Shown here: piece after piece, positions 1-10,495 of the stretch
How positions within the stretch are numbered: the first letter of the stretch is position 1
Layout of the letters: the number at the start of each line of letters is the position of its first letter
Assembly (NCBI GenBank): GCA_019054805.1
Contig: JAHQIY010000001.1
Coordinates: 868,001 to 932,000 of the forward strand
Direction: 5' to 3'
DNA: 64,000 bases
From: Brachionus manjavacas
Taxonomy: Eukaryota > Rotifera > Eurotatoria > Ploima > Brachionidae
Position numbers and translations under genes: made by a program
The notes under the pieces: model-generated
Seen by the model: the letters and a program-made list of their open reading frames with translations, nothing else
Told to the model about the DNA's origin: nothing
Database searches by the model: none

Positions 1-140
1 TCTCTAAAAGCTGTAACGGGATCACAATCGGATAAGACCATTTTTTTTCTTACAAAAACTATTAGCTCATTCCATAATAATTCAATTGGGTTAATATCTG
101 GTGATTTCGAAGGTGACTTTATCTTTTTAATACTAGATAA
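1..140 (-). mobile_element. Tc1/mariner transposase C-terminal fragment
   Basis: Reading the minus strand from about 140 to 1 gives SPDINPIELLWNELIVFVRK, the region around the third catalytic acidic residue of Tc1/mariner transposases (SPDLNPIE-x-x-W). It runs off the left edge of the window, so length and integrity are unknown. Confidence 0.75.
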
Positions 141-299
141 ATAAAGTATCAAAGAGTCATGGAAAAAAGCCGCAGATAGTCTCAAAACAGAAAAAAATAA
201 AAAATCGAAATAAACATTTAACTTTTGTAAATATTTTACATAAAAAATTAAACTAAAAATTAAATTAAACTATTCAAAATTTACTATTTTTCCCATTTA

Positions 300-517
300 A
301 TATAATAAAAATTTACGTAAGATTTCGTAATTTTTTTTTTTAATTTTCATTTTAATTTTCTAAAAAAAAAGAAAAATTCCTAAAAATCGCCATTTTTTCA
401 GTTTTTTTTGGCCCTTTTTATATTTACTAAAATTTACTTTAGTAATTTCACGTAAATTTACGAAAAATTACGTAAAATTTCGTAAAAACAGTTTATCGTA
501 GCAGTACTGTACATTAG
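300..517 (-). repeat. TTACGT-rich repeat, copy 1
   Basis: Dense ACGTAAA/TTTACGT words end at AAACAGTTTATCGTAGCAGT then ACTGTACA. The reverse complement of this end (TGTACAGTACTGCT...GATAAACTGTTTTTACG) is found again at 52,940, so this is a dispersed repeat with a defined end. It abuts a LINE-A fragment on its right. Confidence 0.55.
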
Positions 518-1296
518 ATAATCTCTACAAATCATTAATAGACTCAATATTAGACTTTTTATTTCCCTGTCTCAACTTATTTTCAGATTCAATTATTAAA
601 AGAATTCAGGCTATTCAAAACTCAGCAGTTCGATTCACACTTAAATTAAAATATTATACACCTTCCGACACACTACATCATGAGGCTTTTGAAAAACTAA
701 AACTATTAAAAGTCTCTAATCGACTTTTTGAGTTGTGCGAGAGATATGTTGGAGTAGGACTGAGCAATTCTGTTCCATTAGTAACCAGACTGGTAGAGGA
801 GTGCATGAAGGACTTCGAATCAAGATTCATCGACTCCACTGTGTAATTGATACATAGCTATTTCTTCTCATCTTCCTGATGTCTTCAAAAATGTATCACA
901 TGGAACTTTATTTCTCAATTTATTCTTTTTTAATTTCATCTTATTTTTACCTACTTAATTTAACCGTTAATTTGTTACAAAAAAAAATATCAAAACGTTA
1001 CTGATTATAAAAAAAAATAAAGAACACAATGAATTACAATTATCAAAATTAAAAATAAACATTTCAAAATATATATTTTAAGAGTATATGGTAGTTATAT
1101 CATATAAGTAATATTTCGTAATTTCTTGTCTTCTTTCATTTAATTTATTTTTACTCAACTTATTCCATGTCTATTTAACACTGTAAATTTCTTTTTATTT
1201 TTAGTTATTTAAATTTAGTTTTTAATTTAATTTATTTTTCTTTTTGTTTATCTGAACGAGCGTAAGCTCGATACAGATAACAAATCAATAAATAAT
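518..1296 (+). mobile_element. LINE-A 3' fragment
   Basis: A decayed C-terminal part of the LINE-A reverse-transcriptase ORF (FPCLNLFSDSIIKRIQAIQN, LHHEAFEKLKLL, SNRLFELCERYVG) is followed by a 3' UTR. It ends in the hairpin CGAGCGTAAGCTCG, ATACAGATAACAAAT and an AATAAA run. It is truncated at the 5' end. Confidence 0.8.
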
Positions 1297-4200
1297 TTTT
1301 TTTTACATAATATTTTTTCACTTTTAGTTCAAAAGTTATTAGAATTTGAATGAATTAAAATGAACTTCACAAAGCTCGATTTATTCACAGCCGAGAAAAT
1401 AATTCATTTGAATAAAAAATTCACTGAAACAAAACATTTTAGAAAGTAAAAATTTAATATTCTAAATGATCACAACTAGAAGAATTATTTTAGCTTACAA
1501 ATTATGGTTTTCTCTAAAATATTTTTTATGATTTTTAATTTTAATCTTTCAAATAAGGAACAATTTTCATCCAATTTGAATTCGATTTCACAATACCCCG
1601 AAAATTTAGAATTGTTATTTCAAATTCTAATTGAAAAAATTGATTTAAAAACCTTATTTATTTAAAAAAATCAATTAGATTTATTTATTTTTAAATATTT
1701 CTCATCTAATGTGGAATTGTTGAAACTCTTGATACATCTTCAACAATCGTATCCTCAGTTAAATTTCATAACTGTGGTTTTAAACCAATTTGCTGCAGTA
1801 ATGAAAAACAAAGCAATTTTTAAATTAAATCGAAGTTTTTGATAAAATATTTTGAAATTAAATTTTTTCTATTTATCCTTTCTTTTTTATTTTGTATACT
1901 TTTTTTATTAAGTAAATCTAGAAAAGTTGAATCGAAAAAATTATCAGACAGATAATTTTGCACTACAAAATTAAATGAATTAATGCATAACTTATTTATC
2001 TGGCTGTAGCAAGCGATGTTGTATTTTGAGACCTAGCCAGCATGTATGTAACATTTAAAACAAATTGTACAAAAAATTGTCTGATTTTAACACAAGCCTA
2101 GAACTCTACATTTATGAAAAGAATATTTTAAGATATTGATTAAAAGAAGACGTTTTGGTTTATTTTTTTTTTAATTTTCTAATGCTCGAAAAAAAGAAGT
2201 CGCTCTGCTTCATCTTGGACTAGTGGCACTTGAAGTTCATGAGCATGATCATTTGATCAAAAGTAAATCGAATAGACTTTTAATAATGATGAAATTTGCT
2301 TTTTTTAACCTTTTTTCAAAATTAAACATAAATTTTTAATTTAATTTAATTTAATTTATTCAAAAAAATTTCGCCAGGCTTGGCGATGTTTTACATAGAA
2401 AATAATAAATATAAAAAATAGTTTAATTCAAAAAAGTTAAGTTTTTTTCTTTAAATCTGAAAAATAAGAATAGACTGAAAAATTTTATATTTTCTAAATA
2501 TATAAAATATTTTTTATTTAAATTTTGAAACAAAAAAAATTTTTGCATACTTTATCTTTAATTGATTCTTCTAAAAAATTAAATGAAATGCAAATTTAAA
2601 ATTCAATTTCAATCATTTTTAATAAAGTTTTGTCATATATTTAAAAAAAATCAAAGTATAATTTTTGCTCAAAAATTTCAATTGCACAATTTTATTGCAT
2701 TGCAATTTACACAGTATTTGAAATTTTTAAATTTTCAAATTTCAATTTAAAAAAATGTAAATATGCTATGAAATAAAATTGAAAAACGAAATCTTCTAAT
2801 TTTTTTTTCCAAGTTAAAATTTCTATTTTAATTGATTTTCTTTTTTATTACTAATTTTATAAAATTAATTGCTAATTATAACTTGCTCATTTAATACATG
2901 AACTGATCTATTAATTTAATTTTGCTTTTTTAATTGATGCTTAATTTAATCGCTACCCTCATTTAATATTGATTCTAAAAAAGAAAATTAATATTAAATT
3001 CTGTACTCATTTTTATTTAATAAAATTTAAAAGGCTCTGTTTTATCAATATATATTTTTTTTTAAAAACATAAAAAATAGAACTGAACAATAATTTAGAT
3101 AATTTCTAAATATTAAAAAAGACATCTATGTAAAATGTATAATTAAATATATTCAAAATTTGCTTTTTTGTTTTACTAAAATACTAAGTAAATGTTGGAG
3201 ATGCAGAGACTCAATATTTATGCTGTAAAAATACAACACTTCTAGTTATTTATAAAATTATTTTTAACTCCACGCTAATTATTTCTTTTTGATCGAGTAG
3301 TTTATTAAACTTTTCATGCTTGATTTAGTATTTAATTCCTTGAGTTATCCTTCAAAAATAGAAAAAAAGAAAGAAAGTTTTTGAAAGAAAGTTTGAGTTG
3401 TAACCTGGCAAGGTAAAATGGAGCCTAGTCTTTGCTTCAGCCAAATTTTTTTTGGTTGATTTTAAGGAAATTTATTGAAACAAAAAAGAACATTTATTAT
3501 TATATTAAAATGTAAAATGATCTTTAAAATAATTTTTGCTTAATTTTACAACGCCTTTTAAATTGTCCAAATTGAAGAATTAAATAATAAGGTATTACAA
3601 ACAATTTTTTTTTATTAAATGGATTCATTTTCTTTTATTTCACATTATTTTATTATAATAAAAAATTTACAAAATATAATATAAAGTATATGAAAATTAT
3701 TTTTTTATTTTTCAAGAATTATTTAGCATTGTTGTTTGAATCAATTTTAATTTTTATTTGTATGTTTGAATTTTTAGTTTAACAAATTTTTCGTTTAATT
3801 TAAAATAAATGAAAAAATTGAAATTTTTTTGGCTCAATTATTTTATATGTTTTCCCAAGCCCTCATAAAATTATTATTTCGGCTTGAATTAATTAATAAT
3901 GAAATTTAATAATAATTTGATTCAATTAGTCTTTTTCTTTCAACTTATTTTTTTTTCTCAAAGTCTCACTTAACAATACAGCTTTTTATTCACTGGAGGT
4001 GATTGAGGTACAAAAAATGAACAAAAACAATAAAAATAACCTTTAAGTGATAAATGTTTATACTATTTTTTTAAAAAACAAAGTACACTTTTAGCTACAA
4101 ATTTAAGTACATATTTTTTGAGTTAAATTTTTTTCTAAGAACCAAACACAATTAAACCCTTAGTGAGAATTCAACTCGACTAGAGGTGGTGAAGCGCACT

Positions 4201-5499
4201 CTCAAGAGACCATTTAAGCTCGTTTAAAGTATGTTCCAAAGAATCCTAAGTCAAATTAAGAAAAGAATCAAAGCCATTCAAGTTCAAGAATTTCAAATCA
4301 ATCACCACACACAACAATAATAGCAAATTAAAGTAGCATTTTTTTCATTAATCTGAATTTTTTTTTGCTTTTAAATTTTATTATTTTTGAAAATTTTTTT
4401 AGTTCTTTTTTAGTTTTATTGTAAAAATTATGATGCACATAGGGTGCACATGTGTAGTGGTGTTGGATTTTCTACATCAACACGACCTAGTCTTTTAGTA
4501 ATACAAATATTTAGGAATGAAAATATCCATCAATATGTCTCTAATGCAATTTGAACTTATTACACCTTGATCACTATAAAAAGATAATATTGTTGGCGTT
4601 GCTGTAAGCTTAGGCTGACTCTACTCCATGGTCATATAGGACCTTTCATACTAGTTATAATTTGTAACTAGTCTTGTTGCTAGAATTAGATTTAAACTAA
4701 ACTCGTAGTTACTAGGCTGTATCTGACTAATAATAATTGATTGGAACTTGGAGACAATTTAGAAAATAGAATGATATTCAAAGGATATATAAGAGAGAAT
4801 ATTTTGTGTATCAAGTGTATATAATTTTCTTGGCTCAAGTTTTGGAGTTTAATAAAGTTTCTAAAAACTAGTCTATTCTTTCCAATGCCAAAGTCTAAGT
4901 CCAGTCCTAAGTTAACCGCTAACAATATTATTGAATTCTTTATGATGAATATCTTGCAAATGATGAAATTACGCATTTAAAATATTTTTAGCATATTTGA
5001 AATTTTGAAATTTGATCATAAATTTTACTTTGCTTATTTTATTCAAAAAAGAAAACGAGTTTATTTTTATTTTAATTTTTTGTATTTGGTTCTACACTTA
5101 TTGCCGATGCTGCATTACGACTTTCTTTAGTCGCTTTTCGAGTATACTTTTTAATAAAACATAAAAATAAAAAAAAATAATTCTATCGAATTATCCAATT
5201 TGTTTTTGATTGCTTAAAACTATAGAATTTAAATAAAATGTCAATTTATTTATCAATTTTAAAATAAAATATTAATGATAACTGTTCTTTATTTAAATGT
5301 GCATGTTGATATTGTAGGGTTTACCTTTAGATTCAACGAAGCATGTTAAATTAGAAAATTTAGGTTTACATTAATTTTATCAATAAATAAAAATATATTT
5401 CATAATCAATACTAAATTTGATCAATATGAAAAATAAAAACCAATATTGTTCTTTTTGTACTTAATGTGATTTAAATTAAAAGAATAATCAATTGAAAA
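1297..5499. other. AT-rich stretch without a gene
   Basis: I see no supportable coding gene here. A minus-strand LINE-H type tail lies at about 2336-2392 (hairpin CGCCAGGCTTGGCG with TTTAATTTAATTT). MITE-like terminal motifs (ACTTGAAGTTCATGAGCATG near 2230, TTTGATCATAAATTTTACTT near 5010) are present but I could not pair them. A less AT-rich patch at 4430-4720 has short inverted words (TACTAGTTATAATTTGTAAC followed by TAGTC) of unknown origin. The only long open frame, on the minus strand at 4692-4976, has no family signal. Confidence 0.5.
2336..2392 (-). mobile_element. LINE-H type 3' tail
   Basis: On the minus strand: ACATCGCC-AAGCCT-GGCGA hairpin, then a (TTAAA)n-like tail. It matches the end design of the LINE-H copies at 7953, 16073, 20674, 34405 and 40879. 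No ORF remnant is recognisable next to it. Confidence 0.5.
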
Positions 5500-5934
5500 A
5501 GAATTAACAGGAGCCTGTTCAAAAGTTGTATCAGGTCTAGCTCCTCAAAAAATTTTAACAAGTGTAGTAAATGAAGTTAAGGACCCTGAAGCCATTGCAA
5601 ATATGATTATCCGCCGGAACCAAAAACTCTCGCTGATGTCGAGTTTCCTGTTTTTCTAACTGAAACTTTAGAGAATCATGAAGGTGAAACTAAGGTATTT
5701 TTATTGTATGATTTGTGCAAAGATGATCCGAATCTATTTTTTATTTTTGCCACTAAAAAAATTTAAAACTTTTAGAAAGTAGTGACATATTTGCCGATGG
5801 AACCTTAAGAATAGCACCTTCAATAATTTAACAGGTTTATTCACTTCACGCGCTTATACAAGGTAAATGTGTTCCTCTAGTAAATGGACTTTTAATTTGA
5901 AAAAATGTAGAAATACATCTTATCTTACTATTTA

Positions 5935-6262
5935 AAACCCAAATGTGTGAAAAAAGTAAAATGTTCATACATATACTTACGATAACTTACTTTGAAAAAA
6001 AGTAAAATGTTTATACATATACTAACGATAACTAACTTTAATATTTAATTATATACTGCTTTAAAAATTGTCTTATTCAAGATTTACTTTAACATAATTA
6101 TATGCTGCTTTAAAAATTGTCTTATTCTGGATTATCTTTAACATAATCATAATATTTAAAACCCAAATGTCTGAAAAAAAGTTAAATTTTCATGCATATA
6201 CTTTCGATAACTAACTTTAATATTTGAATATAGTGCTTTTAAAATCCATTTTTTAGATTACA
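5935..6262. repeat. Local tandem/interspersed repeat inside the MULE remnant
   Basis: Two modules recur. Module one is AAACCCAAATGTGTGAAAAA plus GTAAAATGTTCATACATATA and CTTACGATAACTAACTT, seen three times in whole or part. Module two is TATACTGCTTTAAAAATTGT plus CTTATTC and CTTTAACATAAT, seen twice. The nested order suggests duplication of a larger unit. Confidence 0.7.
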
Positions 6263-6388
6263 TAATATATATTAATTTTTTTTCAATCTAAAATTAGATT
6301 TTAATTAAAAAATTAAGAAAAGAAAAAAACATTCAAATTTATTGAAATTCATTCATTCAAGTTTATCTTACAAGAAATGTTGTTTGTA

Positions 6389-6674
6389 CAGTATGCCACA
6401 AAAAGTTAGAATCAAGTTGAAAAAAATAAAAATATTGTTTTTTTGCAATTAAAAAAATAGTTAACAATGAATTTTTCTCAAATAATAGTTTTTTTAAAGT
6501 AAGACTACCTAAAAATAGAGAAAAAATGGGTAAAAATAAAATAACTGATCAACAGAGATGGCAAATTGCAATTTTTTTGATAAATCAGACAAAGACTGAA
6601 AGAGAAATAGCCGAGTTAATGAAATAATGAACAAAAAAATAATCAGAATAAAAAAAAAGTTTGACTCTATACTG
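6389..6674 (+). mobile_element. Small Tc1/mariner deletion derivative, TA-flanked
   Basis: The element begins CAGTATGCCACAAAAAGTTA after TA (6387-6388) and ends GACTCTATACTG before TA (6675-6676), so CAGTAT is inverted at both ends. Inside, a short frame starting at about 6527 reads MGKNKITDQQRWQIAIFLIN then QTKTEREIAELMK-stop, the first helix-turn-helix of a Tc1-type transposase. The catalytic part is gone: 286 bp in total. Confidence 0.75.
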
Positions 6675-7599
6675 TACAGAAATATTCATTTAATCATTTA
6701 ATCAACACTTATGAAAAAAAAATTTTAAAATCAATTTTTAATAAGAATTTTTATTAAAAATGATAAATAAAATAAATTAATCAATTAAATAATCAATACT
6801 AATTTATTTTTCATTTAATTTAATTATTCTGGCAGCGGAGCAACAGGTAAAACCTTGTATTTTTAAAAGTTACTGAGTCGTATTTATCAAAACCCTCAAA
6901 TTCTGTGACGTCCGATTTTGAATTAGCTTTTTTGAACGCTGTTAAACAAGTGTTTCCTTCAAGTAAATTGTATAGATGTTTTTTTTCATTATAAACAGGC
7001 TATTTGGAGAAAAATACAAGAACTTGGACTTAGTGTTCCATTACATGTTTACTGAAAAAATTTAAAGTTAGCCCAAGTTATTGATTTTATTTCACCTAGT
7101 AACGTAAAATTTATTTTCAAAAAAATAAGTTAGAGACTGACATTAATATAGAGCATTATGCGTCCTTAATGAAATTAAACACTTAGATAATAATTCAAAA
7201 AAGTCAAACCGACGTAATGCAAAAAGTGAAACCATACATAAAGATCCTAGGTATGATATAGAACTATGGAGTATTTATAATAGAATAAATGATTGTTTGC
7301 TGAGAAAAAACAATTTTGTGGAAGCGTGGCATAAGTCTTTCAGTAATATGTTAAGCTACCATCCCTCCGTACACGCACTTATTCAAAAATTTAGAGCAGA
7401 ACAGAAAAAAATGAATTTGAATTATCTGAATTATATAAGATCAGAGACTGGAGTTAAATATAAACGAAAACCGGCTCGTATTATTTTATATCAAAGAATT
7501 AAAGAGATTCAAAATACCTATTCGTTAAAAATATTTGAAAAATATTATTAAAAAATAAACTGTTTAAAAATCGTTTCAGTAAACTGTTTAAATAATTTT

Positions 7600-7952
7600 T
7601 ATTTACAAGGCTCGACCATGAACAAATTAACTGCGATCTTGAACAACACATCAGGTCAACATCTTCGAATTCCCGACAAAGATTTGTAACTCCTTTTAAC
7701 CTCTTCCAAAAAGCAAAAGAAGAAATCCAACGCAAATAACATCAGCCTCAATCAATTCCTTTTCTTTTTAGATTATCCAAAGAACTAAGAAAAAAAAACA
7801 TTGTATTATGCTTCTTATTTTATTTTTTCACATAACTTAACCAACAGAACTGTATGAATCATGTGACTCAAATCTAGTTTTTTTTAGGACTAAGCTCCGT
7901 GCCAAACTGCTTGGGTTTCTCCCAAACCAAATTTTTAATAAATAAATAAATT
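7600..7952 (+). mobile_element. LINE 3' end, plus strand
   Basis: A short frame (RLDHEQINCDLEQHIRSTSS ... FVTPFNLFQKAKEEIQRK-stop, stop near 7736) looks like the C-terminus of a non-LTR reverse transcriptase. A 3' UTR follows, ending with AATTTTTAATAAATAAATAA. It joins tail to tail with a minus-strand LINE at about 7953. Confidence 0.5.
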
Positions 7953-8410
7953 ATTATTATTATTTATTTCAGTGAACGCCTTTAAGGCGATGTTAAGAAA
8001 TATTAAAAAAGAATAAATGAGATAAACAGTTTTAAAGAGATTAAAGACAAATATTTGAAATCAAAATAAATAATTACTGTAAAAAAAGTTAATTAAACTA
8101 GTTTGGTTAAATATTATTCAAAATTTCTTTTATTTATTTTTTTCTTCGATCCAGGAGGCAGAGTAGCAAATCAAACTTTGGAGGACAACCAGTTCACCGA
8201 TGGATTTTCCCTTGAGGTAAGATTTTTTTCTTTTCTTTTAGTGGGACTTGGTTAGTTCTATCAGCATTTTTCTATAAGTCTCATTTCCTATATTTTCTAA
8301 AAATTCTTCGATGGAGTCAGTTATTCCGTTCCGATTTGTATTTCTTAACTCTCTTAATTTAAGTTCTATTTTCTGAGAAATATCCATCTCATAAATATGG
8401 GATTATAATG
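7953..8410 (-). mobile_element. LINE-H fragment, minus strand
   Basis: The minus-strand tail is ACATCGCC-TTAAA-GGCG followed by TTCACTGAAATAAATAATAA. A short frame ending at 8238 (MDISQKIELKLRELRN, NGITDSIEEFLENIGN, LIELTKSH-stop) resembles the C-terminus of the ORF in the LINE-H copy at 41.1 kb (KNGISESIK..., LLNLLIKAF-stop). The exon-like block at 8155-8216 lies inside its 3' part. Confidence 0.5.
8155..8216 (+). other. Orphan exon-like block
   Basis: This is a 62-bp, GC-richer block between a good acceptor (TTTTTTTCTTCGATCCAG) and a good donor (GAG-GTAAGA). In phase it reads GRVANQTLEDNQFTDGFSLE. I cannot name the protein and see no partner exon on this strand. It could be a relic or a chance pattern. 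Confidence 0.3.
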
Positions 8411-8984
8411 AAAATTTATCGTTAATATTGGATTATTAATCAAAATTTGAGAAAAAGGTAAAAAAAATTGCTAAAATAATTGAAACACTAATTTTTTTTT
8501 ACTGATTTAATCTTGCTTTTTTTAACCTGTGGTGATTTAATTATGCTCAATTAAAACAGGCTTTAATAATTCGCTCCCTCAAAAATTGATCATAAACTTC
8601 AAGTTGCCGAAGATAAGGGAAATATTCAACTTGGGAATATTCTCAAATTGAAGACTTCTAAAGACTTCAAACGAAAACCAAACAGTGTGAATGAAGTTAA
8701 TTAAAAATGGATGAAACCAAAAATTTGTCTTAATTTTTTTAAATTTTTAATTTTGCACATTAATTTAATAAAAAAAAATCGATTTGATATTTTCTTTTTT
8801 CTTTCAACTTAATTTTTACTCAAAGTCTCACTTTATCATTCAAGTTCTCATGTGAAGAAATACTTAAAAAAAATGTGATGTCAAAAATTTGTCTTTTTAA
8901 AAAATAAAAAATTTTGTTCAAATTAAATTTTTTGTACTTAAATTTAATAAAATTACAAAAAAATACAAAAAAAAAACAAATACT
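8411..8984. other. 3' flank of RIMBP
   Basis: AT-rich DNA without coding signal. Near 8583-8615 there is a single MITE-like end (TTGATCATAAACTTCAAGTT then GCCGAA) with no visible partner. Confidence 0.4.
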
Positions 8985-8992
8985 TTATTTCT
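8980..8992 (-). terminator. RIMBP: RIMBP polyadenylation signal overlapping the stop codon
   Basis: On the minus strand the end reads GAC AAG AAA TAA AGT, so AATAAA is formed by the last Lys codon and the stop. If this signal is used, cleavage falls within about 30 nt and the 3' UTR is extremely short. Confidence 0.4.
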
Positions 8993-10495
8993 TGTCCACA
9001 TATTGAGAACTTTGATCCAAAGGTTGCAGAAAATTTGACGGTACAAGTCCACGCTTTCCATTTAACTCTCCCATAAAGAAGCCGTCCTCGTCCATTTCGT
9101 CATACACAGTGATTATTTGGCCAGTCTTGAAAGCAAGCTCGGCATCCGCATCCATATTGGGCGACAACGACTGCGGATCATAGTCGTACAAAGCGACCAT
9201 AGTCTTGCACTTGGAATATTTGTTAATGGGCACAAACTGCTGATCCTGCTTCATCGTCTTCATTTGTTTTGCATTGGGCACCTTTGACTTGACCTGTGGC
9301 GACTTTTGACTCACACTTGTCCTTCTTTTGCTCTTCTCCTCCGAATCGATCAGCTTGTTGACCACTTCTTGTTCATCAGCCTGAACCTCGGAGACCATGT
9401 TGCATGGAATGAAGCCAGAGCGACCATTAGATTCGCCATAAAAAAATCCATCCGAGTCTTGCTCGCCGTAAATTTTGATCAACTGGCCTTTCTTGAACGG
9501 CAGCTCTTCCTGACAACTGTCCGTGTTGGGCGACATCTTAAGCGGGTCATAGTCAAACAGCGCAATAAACAGTCTGTAGCTTCGAGAGCTTTTTGACTTT
9601 GACCTTGACTTTGAAGCGCCACCAATGCTGCTGCTGGGCGAGCTCTGCCGTGATGACTTCTTCACAGCACTCACCGGAATGGCGTTGCTTCGGTTATTCT
9701 CGTACAAATCAGCTTCATTGTCCACACTGGGTCGGCTATCAGGCTTTTTTTTCCTATTGGCATCAGTCAACTTGGGCATTTGAGCAATCTGAGCTGGTAC
9801 ACGCTTGACCGGCTCTGCTGGTACTGCTTTGGGTCTGTGAAGCTGACTGGCTGGCTCTGGCTTGACCGTTTTCCTCCGATCTTCTAGAAAACTTTTGCTA
9901 AGCTTAATGGTCTCGCTGTCCTTGGACTCGGAGTTTCCGTCAAGGCTCAGGGTTCTCAGGGTGAGGGTCTTGGCGCCCATGAGAAGCTTGGAGCTTAGAG
10001 TGACGCTGGACGCAGTCGGGTTGAGTATTTGGTGGACCCGGGTGCCATCCAGATAAATGGAATAGCCACCGACAGCTATGCCATTGGACGTTTGATTTGG
10101 CAGAGAGATGACTGGATTCCAGCTAATGCAAAACGCGTCCATCTCATTGGGGTCTTTGTCTATGGACAAGTCGGTCGGCTGAGCCAGAGACCGCGAGGCC
10201 AGTGTGCGAAATTCAATGCTAGCTGCGTAATTGCTGTTCAGCTCGTTGGCATGGTTGTGGATCTGAGCTGTGATGGTTATTAGGTGGCTGGTGTCTGGAA
10301 GAAGACCGGACAGCTTGAATCTGTACACTCCGGGCCGCAGTGTTCTGTGCTCGATGCTGTCTATGGATATTATGTGCGAGAATTGGCTTGAACTTGGCCA
10401 CCATGACACAATTGCTGATGCCTGGGTCAAATTGTGAACAGCCAAATTTGATGGAGCGAAAGAGCGGTCTAAATTTAAAAGCCGTGAGTACAAGA
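8985..10495 (-). CDS. RIMBP: RIMBP exon 5: FN3-2, FN3-3, SH3-II, SH3-III and stop
   Basis: This is the terminal exon of about 503 codons. It holds two FN3 domains (about 1272-1360 and 1365-1462), a basic Ser-rich linker, and SH3-II (about 1567-1635: YRLFIALFDYDPLKMSPN ... DSDGFFYGESNGRSGFIP). After a second linker comes SH3-III (about 1692-1757: TMVALYDYDPQSLSPN ... DEDGFFMGELNGKRGLVPSN). The protein ends VDKK-stop. Two AG acceptors 27 nt apart keep the same frame, so nine residues may be optional. Confidence 0.92.

Larger units (their letters stand above)
5500..7556 (+). pseudogene. MULE (Mutator-like) transposase remnant
   Basis: Broken reading frames carry MULE transposase blocks in the right order: ACSKVVSGLAPQKILTSVVN (about 5510-5600); a core with ADGTLRIAPS, YSLHALIQGKCVPLVNGLL (5800-5900); VTSDFELAFLNAVKQVFPSS and FHYKQAIWRKIQELGLSVPL (6900-7050); and an intact C-terminal frame at 7297-7551 (NNFVEAWHKSFSNML, HPSVHALIQKFRAEQ). 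Stops and frameshifts are frequent. The middle is split by a tandem repeat (5935-6262) and a Tc1-type element (6389-6674). Confidence 0.75.

Noticed and set aside
430..517. CRISPR-like or satellite array from repeated TTACGT words
   Set aside because: Spacing is irregular, there are no unique spacers, and the genome is clearly eukaryotic; a dispersed repeat fits better.
4692..4976. 94-codon minus-strand frame
   Set aside because: No recognised motif, poor codon structure and no splice context.
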